A stretch of 64,000 nucleotides of DNA from Solirubrobacter soli DSM 22325 (GTDB taxonomy: Bacteria; Actinomycetota; Thermoleophilia; Solirubrobacterales; Solirubrobacteraceae): NCBI RefSeq assembly GCF_000423665.1, contig NZ_AUIK01000010.1, positions 124,001 to 188,000 of the forward strand. Direction: 5' to 3'. The translations under genes and the position numbers were made by a program. The first letter of the stretch is position 1. Every line of letters begins with the position of its first letter. This document shows positions 32,987 through 41,684 of this stretch, one piece after another. A model generated the notes under the pieces. That model was not told where the DNA came from and made no database searches. It saw only the letters and a list, made by a program, of their open reading frames with translations.

Positions 32987-35643
32987 CGCCCCACCGCCGG
33001 GAACACCGGCTGGACGGCGGGCGGGGCCACACGCACACGCGCGTCGACCACGGCGGCGCCGCGCGGGCCGGCCATCACCGGGTTGAGGTCGAGCTCCGCG
33101 ATCGCGGGATGCGCGTCAGCCAGCGCGCCGACGCGGACGGCGATGTCGACGAGCGCGTCGAGATCCGCCCGCGCGCGCCGCAGCAGGGCGTGCGAGCGCA
33201 GTCCGGCGAACATCTCGCGCGCCTCCTCGACCGCGAGCGGGGCGAGTCGCACCGCGACGTCCTCGAGCACCTCGGCGGTGCCGCCGCCCGCGCCGCAGGC
33301 GACGACCGGGCCGAACCGCTCGTCCGCGAGCACGCCGACGAGCATCTCGACGCCCCCGCCCACCATCCGCTGCACCAGGAAGCCCTCCGCGGGCGTGCCG
33401 GCGGCTTCGAGCCTGCGCGCGATCTCCCCCGCCGCCCGCCGCACGGCGGTCGGACCGGAGAGCCCGAGCGTGACCGCGCCGGCCTGCGCCTTGTGCACCA
33501 CTCCGGGAGCGACGCCCTTGAGCGCGACCACGCCGCCGAGCTCCGCCGCGGCCTTGGCCGCCGCCGCGACCGAGCCGACGCGCCGCTGCTCGACCAGCGC
33601 GATCCCGTACGCCTCCAGCAGCGTCTCGACCTCGTCCGGCCGCAGCCACCCGCCCCCGCGGGCCAGGGAGCCGGCGAGCACGGCGGCCGCGGCGTCGCCG
33701 TCGACGTCCTCGAGCCGCGCCGGCTCGGCCGGCGGACGAGCGCGGAAGCGCCCGTACGCCGCGGCCCGCCCGAGCGCCCGCGCGGCCGCCTCGGGCGCCC
33801 GGAACGTGGGGACCTTGACGGGGGTGGCGCGAAGTTTGTCCGGCAGCGGCCCAGGGGTCATGAAGACGGTCAGCAGCGGGATGCCCGCCGCGTGCAGGTC
33901 CGGTGCGGCGGCCGCCAGCGCGGCGGCGACCTCGTCGGCGCCGGTGGCGATGTGCTCGACGAAGATCGCGATGACGGCGTCGACGCCGTCTTCGGCCGCG
34001 ACGCGCTCGACGGCGGCGCGGAAGCCCGCGGGCGTCTCGGAGGCGACCAGCTGCACCGGTCCGGCGACCTCCAGCCCCGCGTCGATGCACGCGTCGACGC
34101 AGACGACGGTGGGGCCGCGGGCGTTGCAGACGATCGCGACGGAGCCGCCACGCGGGGTCGGCTGCTCGGCCAGGACCGCCGCGGCGTCCAGCAGGTCGTC
34201 CAGGCCGTCGCAGCGGATCACGCCCGCGGACGCGAACAGCGCGTCGACCGTGTCGTCGGCGGCGGCGATCAGCGCACCGGTGTGCGAGGACGCGGCGCGG
34301 GCGCCCGCCGAGGTCCGCCCCGCCTTGACCGCCAGCACCGGCTTCGCGCGCGCCACCCGCCGCGCGACGCGGCCGAACTTGCGCGGGTTGCCGAACGACT
34401 CCAGATACAAGGCGACGACCTGCGTGGCCGGGTCCTGCTCCCAGTACTGCAGGACGTCGTTGGACGAGAGATCCGCCTTGTCGCCCAGCGAGACGAAGGC
34501 GGAGAGCCCGATCCCGCGGCGCGACATCCCGTCGATCGCCGCGGCCCCGAACGCCCCGCTCTGGGACACGAACCCGACCGTCCCGGACGGCACGTCCGCC
34601 CGCCCGAACGTGCCGGTGAAGGACACGGACGGATCGGTGTTGACCACGCCCATGGAGTTCGGCCCCACCAGGCGCATCCCGGTCGACCGGCACGCCTCGA
34701 GCAGCTCCGCCAGCCGCCCGGCGCCCTCCGCGCCCGCCTCGGCGAACCCCGCCGTGATCACCACCAGCCCCGAGACACCGGCTGAGGCGCACTCCCGCGC
34801 CACCTCCGGGACGGCCTCGGCCGGCACGGCCACGATCGCCAGGTCGACCGGCCCGGGCGTGTCCTTCACCGACGCCGCCGCGCGGCGGGAGCCGATGAAG
34901 TCCGCGTTCGGGTTGACGGGGTAGAGCTCGCCGCGGAAGCCGTTGTTCAGCACGTGGTGAAACGCCGCGCCGCCGAAGGAGCCCGCCCGCCGCGAGGCAC
35001 CGATCACCGCGACGGAGCGTGGCTTGAGCACCCGCCCGACCGCCGCCACCGCGGCGACCCGGTCGCGATCCTCGAACTTGCGCCGCGCGTCCTCCCCCAG
35101 CTCCGTCGGGAACTCGAGCTCGATCCCGTCCGGCGACGCGCGCACGTGCACCGGGAAGCCGGACTCGCGGAACACGCTGATCATGCGCCGGTTCTCGGGG
35201 AGGACCGTGGCGGTGAAGGTCGTCACCCCGCGCGCGGAGGCGACCTGCGCCAGGTGCGCGATCAGGACCGTGGCCAGGCCGCGGCCCTGCATCTCGTCGG
35301 CGACCGCGAAGGCGACCTCGGCCCGGTCGGGCCGCTCGAGCTCGAACACCGCGTGGGCGACGACCCGCTCCTCCGCCCCCGTCGTGACGATCAGCCCGTA
35401 GCCCTCCGGCCGATCGCCCTTGGCGGCCATCGCCGCGGCCTTGTCGAGGTTCACGCCGAGCGAGAAGAACCGCAGCCAGCGGGAGTTCTCGCTCAGCCCG
35501 CCGAGGAACGTCCGCAGCGCGGGCTCGTCGGCGGGCGAGACCGGCCGGACGTGCGCGGTCGACCCGTCGCGCAGCGCGATGTGGACATCGGCGGCGACCG
35601 GGCCTCCGGTCACGGAGCCACCCTGGAACGCCCGAAACCGCAC
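32983..35643 (-). CDS. GNAT-acyl-CoA synthetase (ADP-forming) fusion
   Basis: 886 residues. N-terminal GNAT domain (~20-180) has 'QGRGLATVLIAHLAQVA' as the acetyl-CoA loop. It is followed by a CoA-binding Rossmann domain ('SVAVIGASRRAGSFG', ~210), a succinyl-CoA ligase-like domain ('GFVSQSGAFGAAAIDG', 'SSHTGAL') and a C-terminal ATP-grasp domain (~640-880, 'GVVALKGVAPGVVHKA', 'LDLNPVMAG'). The domains match the protein lysine acetyltransferase Pat/PatZ set, but with GNAT at the N-terminus. Whether it acetylates proteins, makes acyl-CoA or both cannot be told. A GTG ten codons in is an alternative start. Confidence 0.88.
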   Translation of the reverse strand: MRFRAFQGGSVTGGPVAADVHIALRDGSTAHVRPVSPADEPALRTFLGGLSENSRWLRFFSLGVNLDKAAAMAAKGDRPEGYGLIVTTGAEERVVAHAVFELERPDRAEVAFAVADEMQGRGLATVLIAHLAQVASARGVTTFTATVLPENRRMISVFRESGFPVHVRASPDGIELEFPTELGEDARRKFEDRDRVAAVAAVGRVLKPRSVAVIGASRRAGSFGGAAFHHVLNNGFRGELYPVNPNADFIGSRRAAASVKDTPGPVDLAIVAVPAEAVPEVARECASAGVSGLVVITAGFAEAGAEGAGRLAELLEACRSTGMRLVGPNSMGVVNTDPSVSFTGTFGRADVPSGTVGFVSQSGAFGAAAIDGMSRRGIGLSAFVSLGDKADLSSNDVLQYWEQDPATQVVALYLESFGNPRKFGRVARRVARAKPVLAVKAGRTSAGARAASSHTGALIAAADDTVDALFASAGVIRCDGLDDLLDAAAVLAEQPTPRGGSVAIVCNARGPTVVCVDACIDAGLEVAGPVQLVASETPAGFRAAVERVAAEDGVDAVIAIFVEHIATGADEVAAALAAAAPDLHAAGIPLLTVFMTPGPLPDKLRATPVKVPTFRAPEAAARALGRAAAYGRFRARPPAEPARLEDVDGDAAAAVLAGSLARGGGWLRPDEVETLLEAYGIALVEQRRVGSVAAAAKAAAELGGVVALKGVAPGVVHKAQAGAVTLGLSGPTAVRRAAGEIARRLEAAGTPAEGFLVQRMVGGGVEMLVGVLADERFGPVVACGAGGGTAEVLEDVAVRLAPLAVEEAREMFAGLRSHALLRRARADLDALVDIAVRVGALADAHPAIAELDLNPVMAGPRGAAVVDARVRVAPPAVQPVFPAVGR

Positions 35644-35674
35644 GGTTGGTCCGGCGCAGCCGGGGGCCGGGCTC

Positions 35675-36706
35675 TCACACGACCGCCTCCAGGATCGGCT
35701 CGGCGCCGAACCGCACGGGGTCGGTGGCGGGAAGGCCGGTCTCGGCCGCGGTGGCCTCGCAGGCCGCTCGTGCCTCCTCGTCGGAGAGCCCGCGCGTGTT
35801 CAGCGCGATCGCGACGACCTTCGCCGGGCGGACCCACCCGACCGCCGCCTCATACGACGCGATCAGCTCGATGAGCGGCGGGATCGGCGTCTCCGGATAG
35901 TCGTCGATGAAGGTCGTGCCGGCGCGGTGGCACAGCACCAGCGCGTCGGGCCGGCAGCCGTGCAGCAGCCCGAGCGTCACGCCGGAGTACGCCGGATGCC
36001 CGAGCGCGCCCTGACCCTCGACGAACAGCAGCGGCGCCCGCGTCGCGCCCTCGTCGACCAGCCGCGCGGCGGCGCCCGCGATGAAGTCCGAGATCACGTG
36101 GTCGACGGCGATCCCCCACCCGGTGATCGCGATCCCGGTCTGCCCGGTCGCGACGAACGCCGACTCGAGACCACGCTCCCGCGCGGCCGCGTCGAGCTCG
36201 AGGGTCACGGACATCTTCCCGATCGCGCAGTCGGAGCCGACCGTGTGGACGACCCGGACCTCGGGGCGCGAAGCGGGCGGGACGCTCAGGCCGGGCGGAG
36301 CGGCGCGCAGATCCCGCAGCTCGACCCCCGCCGAAGCGGCCGCCGCGGAGAGCTCGTCGTCCTCGGAGAGCACGGTGTGCAGACCCGCCTCGACGTGCAT
36401 CCCGGCCTCGATGGCCTGCAGGATCGCCGCCCGCCACTCCGCGGTGAGATGGCCACCGAACGGCGCCACACCGATCACCAGTACGTTCGAGCCGAGCTTT
36501 ACCGCTTCCTCGACGGTCGCCACGACCGGCACCTCGCGCCGCGCGTAGGGCACGACATCAGCGGCGACCGCGCCGGCCGACGTGTCGTCGACCACGCAGA
36601 CCACCTCGCGGGTCCCGTAGCGGAGGATCCCGTGCGCGGTCTTGGCGTGCGAGTCGGCGAAGACGCCGCCGGTGAAGAGGGCGAGCCGGTCAGCCACGGG
36701 AGACAC
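35675..36706 (-). CDS. dgcN: DUF1611 / DgcN-like protein
   Basis: 343 residues with a GTG start; a second GTG three codons later is possible. N-terminal Rossmann-like domain ('LALFTGGVFADSHAKTAHG') and C-terminal P-loop-like domain ('HTVGSDCAIGKMSVTLEL', 'VEGQGALGHPAYSGVT'), the DUF1611 layout. DgcN of marine bacteria acetylates D-glutamate, and its product is racemised by DgcA. Here a DgcA-like gene overlaps it directly upstream, matching the known gene pair. The N-acetyltransferase role is transferred from that family and not shown by the sequence alone. Confidence 0.8.
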   Translation of the reverse strand: MSPVADRLALFTGGVFADSHAKTAHGILRYGTREVVCVVDDTSAGAVAADVVPYARREVPVVATVEEAVKLGSNVLVIGVAPFGGHLTAEWRAAILQAIEAGMHVEAGLHTVLSEDDELSAAAASAGVELRDLRAAPPGLSVPPASRPEVRVVHTVGSDCAIGKMSVTLELDAAARERGLESAFVATGQTGIAITGWGIAVDHVISDFIAGAAARLVDEGATRAPLLFVEGQGALGHPAYSGVTLGLLHGCRPDALVLCHRAGTTFIDDYPETPIPPLIELIASYEAAVGWVRPAKVVAIALNTRGLSDEEARAACEATAAETGLPATDPVRFGAEPILEAVV

Positions 36707-37694
36707 CCAGCCCGGGCGCGTCGGAGAGCACCAGCCGGCCTTCTGAGAGCCCCAGCCCGGTGAAGGGCGCGTTGGAGATCAGCAGGTGGCCGTCGAGGTC
36801 GATGTAGTCGACGAGCGAACCGAGCTGCGCGGCCGCGGAGATCCCCAGCTCGGACTCGATCATGCAGCCGAGCATGACCTCGAGGTCCAGCGCGCGCGCC
36901 GCATGGATCATCCGCAGCGCCTCGTGGATGCCGCCGGACTTGGCGAGCTTGATGACGATCCCGTCGGCGTACATCGCGATCGACGGGATCGAGCCGAGGT
37001 CCTTGCAGCCCTCGTCGATCAGCACCGGCAGGCGCTCGGGGAGCTGGCGGTACTCGACGAAGCTCTCGATGTCGGCCGCCGGGAACGGCTGCTCGACGAA
37101 CTCGACGCCGAGCGCGATCAGCTCGGGCGTGAGCGCCTTCGCGGTGTCGAGGTCCCAGCCCTCGTTGCCGTCGATCCGCAGCCGCGCGGACGTCTCCGCA
37201 CGGACCGCCCGCAGGCGTTCGAGGTCGCCCGGCCCGCCGACCTTGATCTTGTAGACCTCGTAACCGGGGTGGCGACGCACCTTGTCGGCCGTGCCCTCGA
37301 CCGTGTCGATCCCGATCGTGTACGACGTCGGCGGCGTCAGCCGGTCCGTGCCGAGCACGTGGTGCAGCGGCTGCCCGAGCCGCTTGCCGAGCCAGTCGTG
37401 CACGACCCCGTCGAGCGCCATCTTCGCGCCCTGCGGACCGTCCCAGGCCCGCAGGCGGGCGGCGATCGCCGCGCCCGCGAACAGGTCGTCGCCCAGGAGG
37501 GCGGGCCCTTCGGCCTCGATCGCCTCGGCGATCCCCTCGGGCGTCTCGCCCCAGTAGTCCACCGGCGCGCCCTCGCCGAACGCGACGATCCCGTCGCGCT
37601 CGAGCTCGGCGACGACGACGGTCTCTTCGTCGGCGGCTCCGCGCGCGATCTGGAACGTCTCGCGCAGCAGGAGTTTCGGCAAGGAGGTCCGCAT
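36690..37694 (-). CDS. dgcA: Enolase-superfamily epimerase (dipeptide epimerase / DgcA-like)
   Basis: 334 residues from MRTSLPKLLLRETFQIARG. Catalytic residues of the muconate-lactonising subgroup are all seen: Lys149 and Lys151 in YKIKVG, metal ligands Asp175 (IDGNEGW), Glu201 (EQPFP) and Asp228 (IDEGC), and the second base Lys252 in KLAKSGG. Known activities are L-Ala-D/L-Glu epimerase (peptidoglycan peptide recycling) and N-acetyl-D-glutamate racemase (DgcA). The adjacent DgcN-like gene favours the latter. It overlaps dgcN by 17 bases, and is divergent from the anti-sigma-like gene. Confidence 0.88.
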   Translation of the reverse strand: MRTSLPKLLLRETFQIARGAADEETVVVAELERDGIVAFGEGAPVDYWGETPEGIAEAIEAEGPALLGDDLFAGAAIAARLRAWDGPQGAKMALDGVVHDWLGKRLGQPLHHVLGTDRLTPPTSYTIGIDTVEGTADKVRRHPGYEVYKIKVGGPGDLERLRAVRAETSARLRIDGNEGWDLDTAKALTPELIALGVEFVEQPFPAADIESFVEYRQLPERLPVLIDEGCKDLGSIPSIAMYADGIVIKLAKSGGIHEALRMIHAARALDLEVMLGCMIESELGISAAAQLGSLVDYIDLDGHLLISNAPFTGLGLSEGRLVLSDAPGLGVSRG

Positions 37695-37735
37695 TGGGCG
37701 TATCCTCGCATCAGGACGTTCGACAGGGAGGCCCC

Positions 37736-38092
37736 GTGAAGGGCACCACGACCCTCGAGCTGCCCCGGCAGGCGGACTCGGCGGGGATCGCAAGACTCAT
37801 CGTGACCGCGCACGGCTCCGCGCTGGAAAGCGAGCAGCTGCGCAATGCGAACGTCATGGTGAGCGAACTGGTGTCCAACGCCTTCAAGCACGGCGCCGGG
37901 CGGATCGAGCTGACCGTCGAATCCGGCCCCGACGGCGTATGGGCGTCCGTGCACGACGAGGGCACCGGCGTGATCGCCACCCCGGACCCGCGGCCGGCCC
38001 GCGGCGGCTGGGGCCTCTACTTCGTCGAGCGGCTGGCGGACTCCTGGGGCGTCGCCGAGGACGACTCGCGCGTCTGGTTCCGCGTCGCCTGA
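37736..38092 (+). CDS. RsbW-like anti-sigma ATP-binding protein
   Basis: 118 residues from GTG 37736, with AGGGAG five bases ahead; the longer upstream frame lacks such a site. It is a lone HATPase_c domain: 'LVSNAFKHGAGRIEL' N-box, 'VHDEGTG' and 'GGWGLYFVERLADSWG' glycine box. This is the Streptomyces-type single-domain RsbW family, which bind or phosphorylate regulators of sigma factors. It could be a distant partner of the PP2C phosphatase near 26 kb, but nothing links them directly. Its end overlaps the convergent siderophore ATPase gene by 76 bases. Confidence 0.87.
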   Translation: MKGTTTLELPRQADSAGIARLIVTAHGSALESEQLRNANVMVSELVSNAFKHGAGRIELTVESGPDGVWASVHDEGTGVIATPDPRPARGGWGLYFVERLADSWGVAEDDSRVWFRVA

Positions 38093-38874
38093 CGCCCGAT
38101 CGGCACGCACAACGGCGTCCCGGTGACCGGATCGGGGATCACCCGCGACCGCAGCCCGAACACGGACCACACGAGCTCCTCGGTGACGATCTCCTCGGGC
38201 GCGCCCGCGGCGACGACCACGCCTTCCCGCAACGCGACCAGATGGTGCGCGTAGCGGCACGCGTGGTTGAGGTCGTGCAGGACGATGCCGATCGTCCGCC
38301 CCGCCTCGTTGAGCTCGACCAGCAGGTCCAGCACGTCGAGCTGGTGGGCGAGGTCGAGGTAGCTCGTCGGCTCGTCCAACAAGAGGATCGACGTGTCCTG
38401 AGCCAAGGCCATCGCGATCCACGCCCGCTGGCGCTGCCCGCCGCTCAACCGGTCCAGCGGCCGGTCGCGCAGCTCCGAGATCCCCGTCGCCGCCAGCGCC
38501 CAGTCGACCCGCGAGCGATCCTCCGCGCTCGACCGCCGCCCCAGCCGCTGGTGCGGGAACCGCCCGCGCCGCACCAGGTCCTCGACGGTCAGCCCTTCGG
38601 GCGGCAACGGCGACTGCGGCAGGAACCCGAGCCGCCGCGCGACCTCGCGCGTGGGCAACGACCCGATCGCCACCCCGTCGAGCAACACCGCGCCGGACGA
38701 CGGCTTCAGGAGCCGCGCGAACGAGCGCAGCAGCGTCGACTTCCCGGACGCGTTCGCACCCACGATCGCCGTGATCCGCCCCGCCGGGAGCGGCACGTCG
38801 ACGCCGTGCAGCACCTCCCGCTCGCCGTACCCGACGACGAGGCCGGAAGCGGTCAGGCCGTCCGCGTGCGCCAC
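38017..38874 (-). CDS. Ferric-siderophore ABC importer ATPase
   Basis: 285 residues from the GTG at 38874 (MAHADGLTASGLVVGYG). Walker A GANASGKST, signature LSGGQRQRAWIAMALAQ, Walker B ILLLDEPTSYLD and His switch LHDLNHA match FecE/FepC proteins closely. The start overlaps the permease gene end by 22 bases. The C-terminal ~20 residues are Ser/Thr-rich and antisense to the RsbW-like gene's 3' end. With the fused permease and binding protein it completes an importer for the siderophore made by the divergent operon. Confidence 0.93.
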   Translation of the reverse strand: MAHADGLTASGLVVGYGEREVLHGVDVPLPAGRITAIVGANASGKSTLLRSFARLLKPSSGAVLLDGVAIGSLPTREVARRLGFLPQSPLPPEGLTVEDLVRRGRFPHQRLGRRSSAEDRSRVDWALAATGISELRDRPLDRLSGGQRQRAWIAMALAQDTSILLLDEPTSYLDLAHQLDVLDLLVELNEAGRTIGIVLHDLNHACRYAHHLVALREGVVVAAGAPEEIVTEELVWSVFGLRSRVIPDPVTGTPLCVPIGRQATRNQTRESSSATPQESASRSTK

Positions 38875-40820
38875 AGCAAGACCGCCAGGTAGGGAGCGCC
38901 GATCATCGAGACGACCAGGCCGGAGGGGATCTCGGTCGGGGCGAACAGGGTGCGCCCGACGGTATCGGCCAGGCCGAGCAGCAGGGCGCCGAGCGCCATC
39001 GCCAGCGGCAGCGACCGCCGGTGGTTCCCGCCCGCGAGCAGCCGCGCGGCGTGGGGCGCGAGCAGGCCGATGAACGCGATCGCCCCGCACACCGCCACCG
39101 CCGCGGCGCCAAGAGCGGCGCCGACCGCGAGCAACGCGCCGCGATTGACGCCCACCCGCAGCCCGAGCGCCGCGGACAGCTCGTCGTCGAGCATCAGCAC
39201 GTCGAGCCGGCGGACGGCCACCAATGCCACCGGCAACAGGACGAGCGCCGGGGCCGCGAGCAGCCGCAGGTCGCTCCAGCCGGTCGCGTAGGTGGACCCC
39301 GCCAGCCACGTGATCGCGGTCGCCGCCGCCGGCTGCGAATGCAGCAGCATCAGCTCGGTCACGGCCGCGCAGGCCGCCGTCACCGCGAGGCCGACCAGCG
39401 CCAGGCGCGCCGGTGAGCTCCCGCCCGCGAACGCGAGCACCAGCGCCATGGCGGCCAATGCGCCGCCGAACGACGCGAACGGCAGCACCAGCGACGACGC
39501 GCCCGGGAAGACGAGCAGCACGGTGAACGCGCCGACCGACGCGCCACCGACCACGCCCGCGAGCTCCGGCCCCGCGAACGGGTTGCGCACCGCCGCCTGC
39601 AGCACGGTCCCCGACGCCGCCAGGCACGCGCCGCCCAACAGCGCCACGCACAGCCGGGGCGCGCGCGAGTCCAGCGCGATCTCCCCCAGCGGAGAGCCGT
39701 CGCCGACGATCGAGCGGACGACCTCGCCCGGCCCGATCCCGATCTCGCCGAGGCAGAGCGAACCCACGACGGCCACCGGGAGCGACGCGGCGGCGAGCAG
39801 GACCAGCCGCGGGCGCCAGCGCGCCGCGCTCGCGGCCTTGTCGACCGCCGATCCGACCTCGCCGCGCAGCCGCCGCGCGATCACGATCAGCACCGGCGCG
39901 CCGATCAACGCGCACACGACGCCCGCCGGCGTCTCCGTGTCGAGCCCGGTGATCAGCCGGCCCGCGACGTCGGCCCACAGCAGGATCGCCGCGCCCCAGG
40001 GGATCGCGACGAGCAATGCCGAAGCATGGCCGCGCGGGCGCGCGAACCGCGCGACCCCGCCGGCGAGGATGCCGACGAACGCGATCGGCCCGCACAGCCC
40101 CACGGCGACCGCGGTCAGCACCGCCGCGCAGACGACCCCGACGACCTGCGTCAGCCCCGACCGCAGCCCGAGCCCACGCGCGGCCTCCTCCCCCAGCACC
40201 GCGACGTCCAGTGCACGCGTCAACGCGAAGACGACCAGCACCGCCGGGACGGCGATCAGCACTGCCGCCCGCACCGGCCCCCAGCCCGTCTGCAGCAGCG
40301 AGCCCGAGCCCCACAGAAACAGCCCGCTCGTCTCGGTCTCGCGCGCGAGCCGCACCGCACCCGACGCGGCCGCCAGCGCCAGGCCCACAGCCATCCCCGC
40401 CAGGATCAGCCGGACCCCGCCGCCGCCCGCGAAGGCCATCGCGCCGATCAGCGCCGTCCCGAGCGCCACGCCCACGAACGCCACCGCGATCGTCGGCGCG
40501 CCCGGGGCGAGCGAGGCGTACGCGGCCACCAGCGTGACGGTCAACGCGCCACCAGCGCTCAACCCCAGCGTCGCCGGCTCCGCCAGCGGGTTGCGCGTGA
40601 TCGCCTGCAGCACGACCGCCGCGCACGCCAGGGCGCCTCCCGCGATCACGCCGGCAAGCGCTCGCGGCAGCCGGATGTCGGTGAAGAGCGCGTCACCCAG
40701 CGCGTCGCCGTGCCGGAAGATCGCCGCCCACACGTCGACGTCGCCCTGTCCCTGCCAGACGTCGGCGACCGCCGCGACGACCGCGAGCAGGACGCCGGCG
40801 GCCGCGACGCGCCGAACCAC
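38853..40820 (-). CDS. Ferric-siderophore permease, two FecCD domains fused
   Basis: 655 residues with a GTG start directly after the binding-protein stop (TAGGTG). Two copies of the BtuC/FecCD fold are joined head to tail as in FhuB: each has a 'LPRALAGVIAGGALACAAVVLQ'- or 'APRLCVALLGGACLAASGTVLQ'-like opening, a 'RNPLAEPATLGLSAGG' or 'RNPFAGPELAGVVGG' motif, and a 'GPIAFVGILAGGVAR' or 'GAIAFIGLLAPHAAR' motif. About 18-20 membrane helices in total. Fusion means one polypeptide makes the whole channel. Confidence 0.93.
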   Translation of the reverse strand: MVRRVAAAGVLLAVVAAVADVWQGQGDVDVWAAIFRHGDALGDALFTDIRLPRALAGVIAGGALACAAVVLQAITRNPLAEPATLGLSAGGALTVTLVAAYASLAPGAPTIAVAFVGVALGTALIGAMAFAGGGGVRLILAGMAVGLALAAASGAVRLARETETSGLFLWGSGSLLQTGWGPVRAAVLIAVPAVLVVFALTRALDVAVLGEEAARGLGLRSGLTQVVGVVCAAVLTAVAVGLCGPIAFVGILAGGVARFARPRGHASALLVAIPWGAAILLWADVAGRLITGLDTETPAGVVCALIGAPVLIVIARRLRGEVGSAVDKAASAARWRPRLVLLAAASLPVAVVGSLCLGEIGIGPGEVVRSIVGDGSPLGEIALDSRAPRLCVALLGGACLAASGTVLQAAVRNPFAGPELAGVVGGASVGAFTVLLVFPGASSLVLPFASFGGALAAMALVLAFAGGSSPARLALVGLAVTAACAAVTELMLLHSQPAAATAITWLAGSTYATGWSDLRLLAAPALVLLPVALVAVRRLDVLMLDDELSAALGLRVGVNRGALLAVGAALGAAAVAVCGAIAFIGLLAPHAARLLAGGNHRRSLPLAMALGALLLGLADTVGRTLFAPTEIPSGLVVSMIGAPYLAVLLWRTRTA

Positions 40821-41684
40821 CTACGTGATTGCCGCCGTGAGGCGGTCGGCGAAGAGCATCGTCGAGCGCGGACCGCCGAACAGCCACGTCGTCCCGCCCA
40901 GCGTGCGCACGTGGCCCGCCTTCACGACCGGCAGCTTCTTGTACGCCGACTGCTTGGTGATCGAGTTGACCTGCTTGGCGAACTGCGGCGGGTAGACGAA
41001 CGCCAGCCACCCGTTCACGCGCGAGAGGCCTTCGAGCCCGATCGTCGTGAAGCCGTAGCGGGCGGTCCCGGACCAGCCGTCGCGCAACCCGAGCCGGCGG
41101 ACCACGTCGGCGCTCTGCGAGTTCGTGGTGAACATGCGGATCGCCGGGGCCGAGGACGTGCCGCCCGGCGTCGAGATCGCCACCGCCGTGCCCGCGCGAG
41201 CGCCGCGCTTGATCGCGGCCTTGTTGCGCGCGAGGTTGTTCGAGAGCTCCTGCAGCACCTTCTCGCCCCGGTCCTTCCGGCCCACGGCGACGGCGAGCCG
41301 CCGGAAGTCGGTGACCATCGCCCCGAACTGCGAGCCGGAGGCGGGGTACGGATGCGTGACCAGCACGGTCGCGATCTTCTTGAGCTGGCTGAGGTTCTTG
41401 GTCGAGCGGTAGTCCGGCACGACGATCAGATCCGGCTTGAGCGCCGCGATCCGCTCGATCGACGGCGACTGGCGCGAGCCGACGTCCTTCATCCCGCGCG
41501 GGCGCGGGGCGGCGACCCAGGTGTCGTAGCCCTTCATGTCCGCTGCGCCGACGGGCGCCATGCCGAGCATGTGCAGGTTCTCGACGGTGTCCCACTCGAT
41601 CGCGACGACGCGCTTGGGGGCGGCGTGGGCGGTGGCGGGGACGAGCAGCGCGGCGCACAGGGCCGCCAGGAGCGCACGTTTCAC
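40821..41684 (-). CDS. Siderophore-binding protein of the iron importer
   Basis: 287 residues from GTG 41684. A Sec signal (ALLAALCAALLVPATAHA) is followed by a class III binding-protein fold: 'KRVVAIEWDTVENLHMLGM' at the start, 'ALKPDLIVVPDYRS', a long backbone helix and 'FTTIGLEGLSRVNGW'. No lipobox is visible, which is unusual for a Gram-positive-type binding protein; it may be anchored by partners or lie free outside the membrane. It follows the secreted protein gene with a 4-base overlap and precedes the permease. Confidence 0.88.
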   Translation of the reverse strand: MKRALLAALCAALLVPATAHAAPKRVVAIEWDTVENLHMLGMAPVGAADMKGYDTWVAAPRPRGMKDVGSRQSPSIERIAALKPDLIVVPDYRSTKNLSQLKKIATVLVTHPYPASGSQFGAMVTDFRRLAVAVGRKDRGEKVLQELSNNLARNKAAIKRGARAGTAVAISTPGGTSSAPAIRMFTTNSQSADVVRRLGLRDGWSGTARYGFTTIGLEGLSRVNGWLAFVYPPQFAKQVNSITKQSAYKKLPVVKAGHVRTLGGTTWLFGGPRSTMLFADRLTAAIT

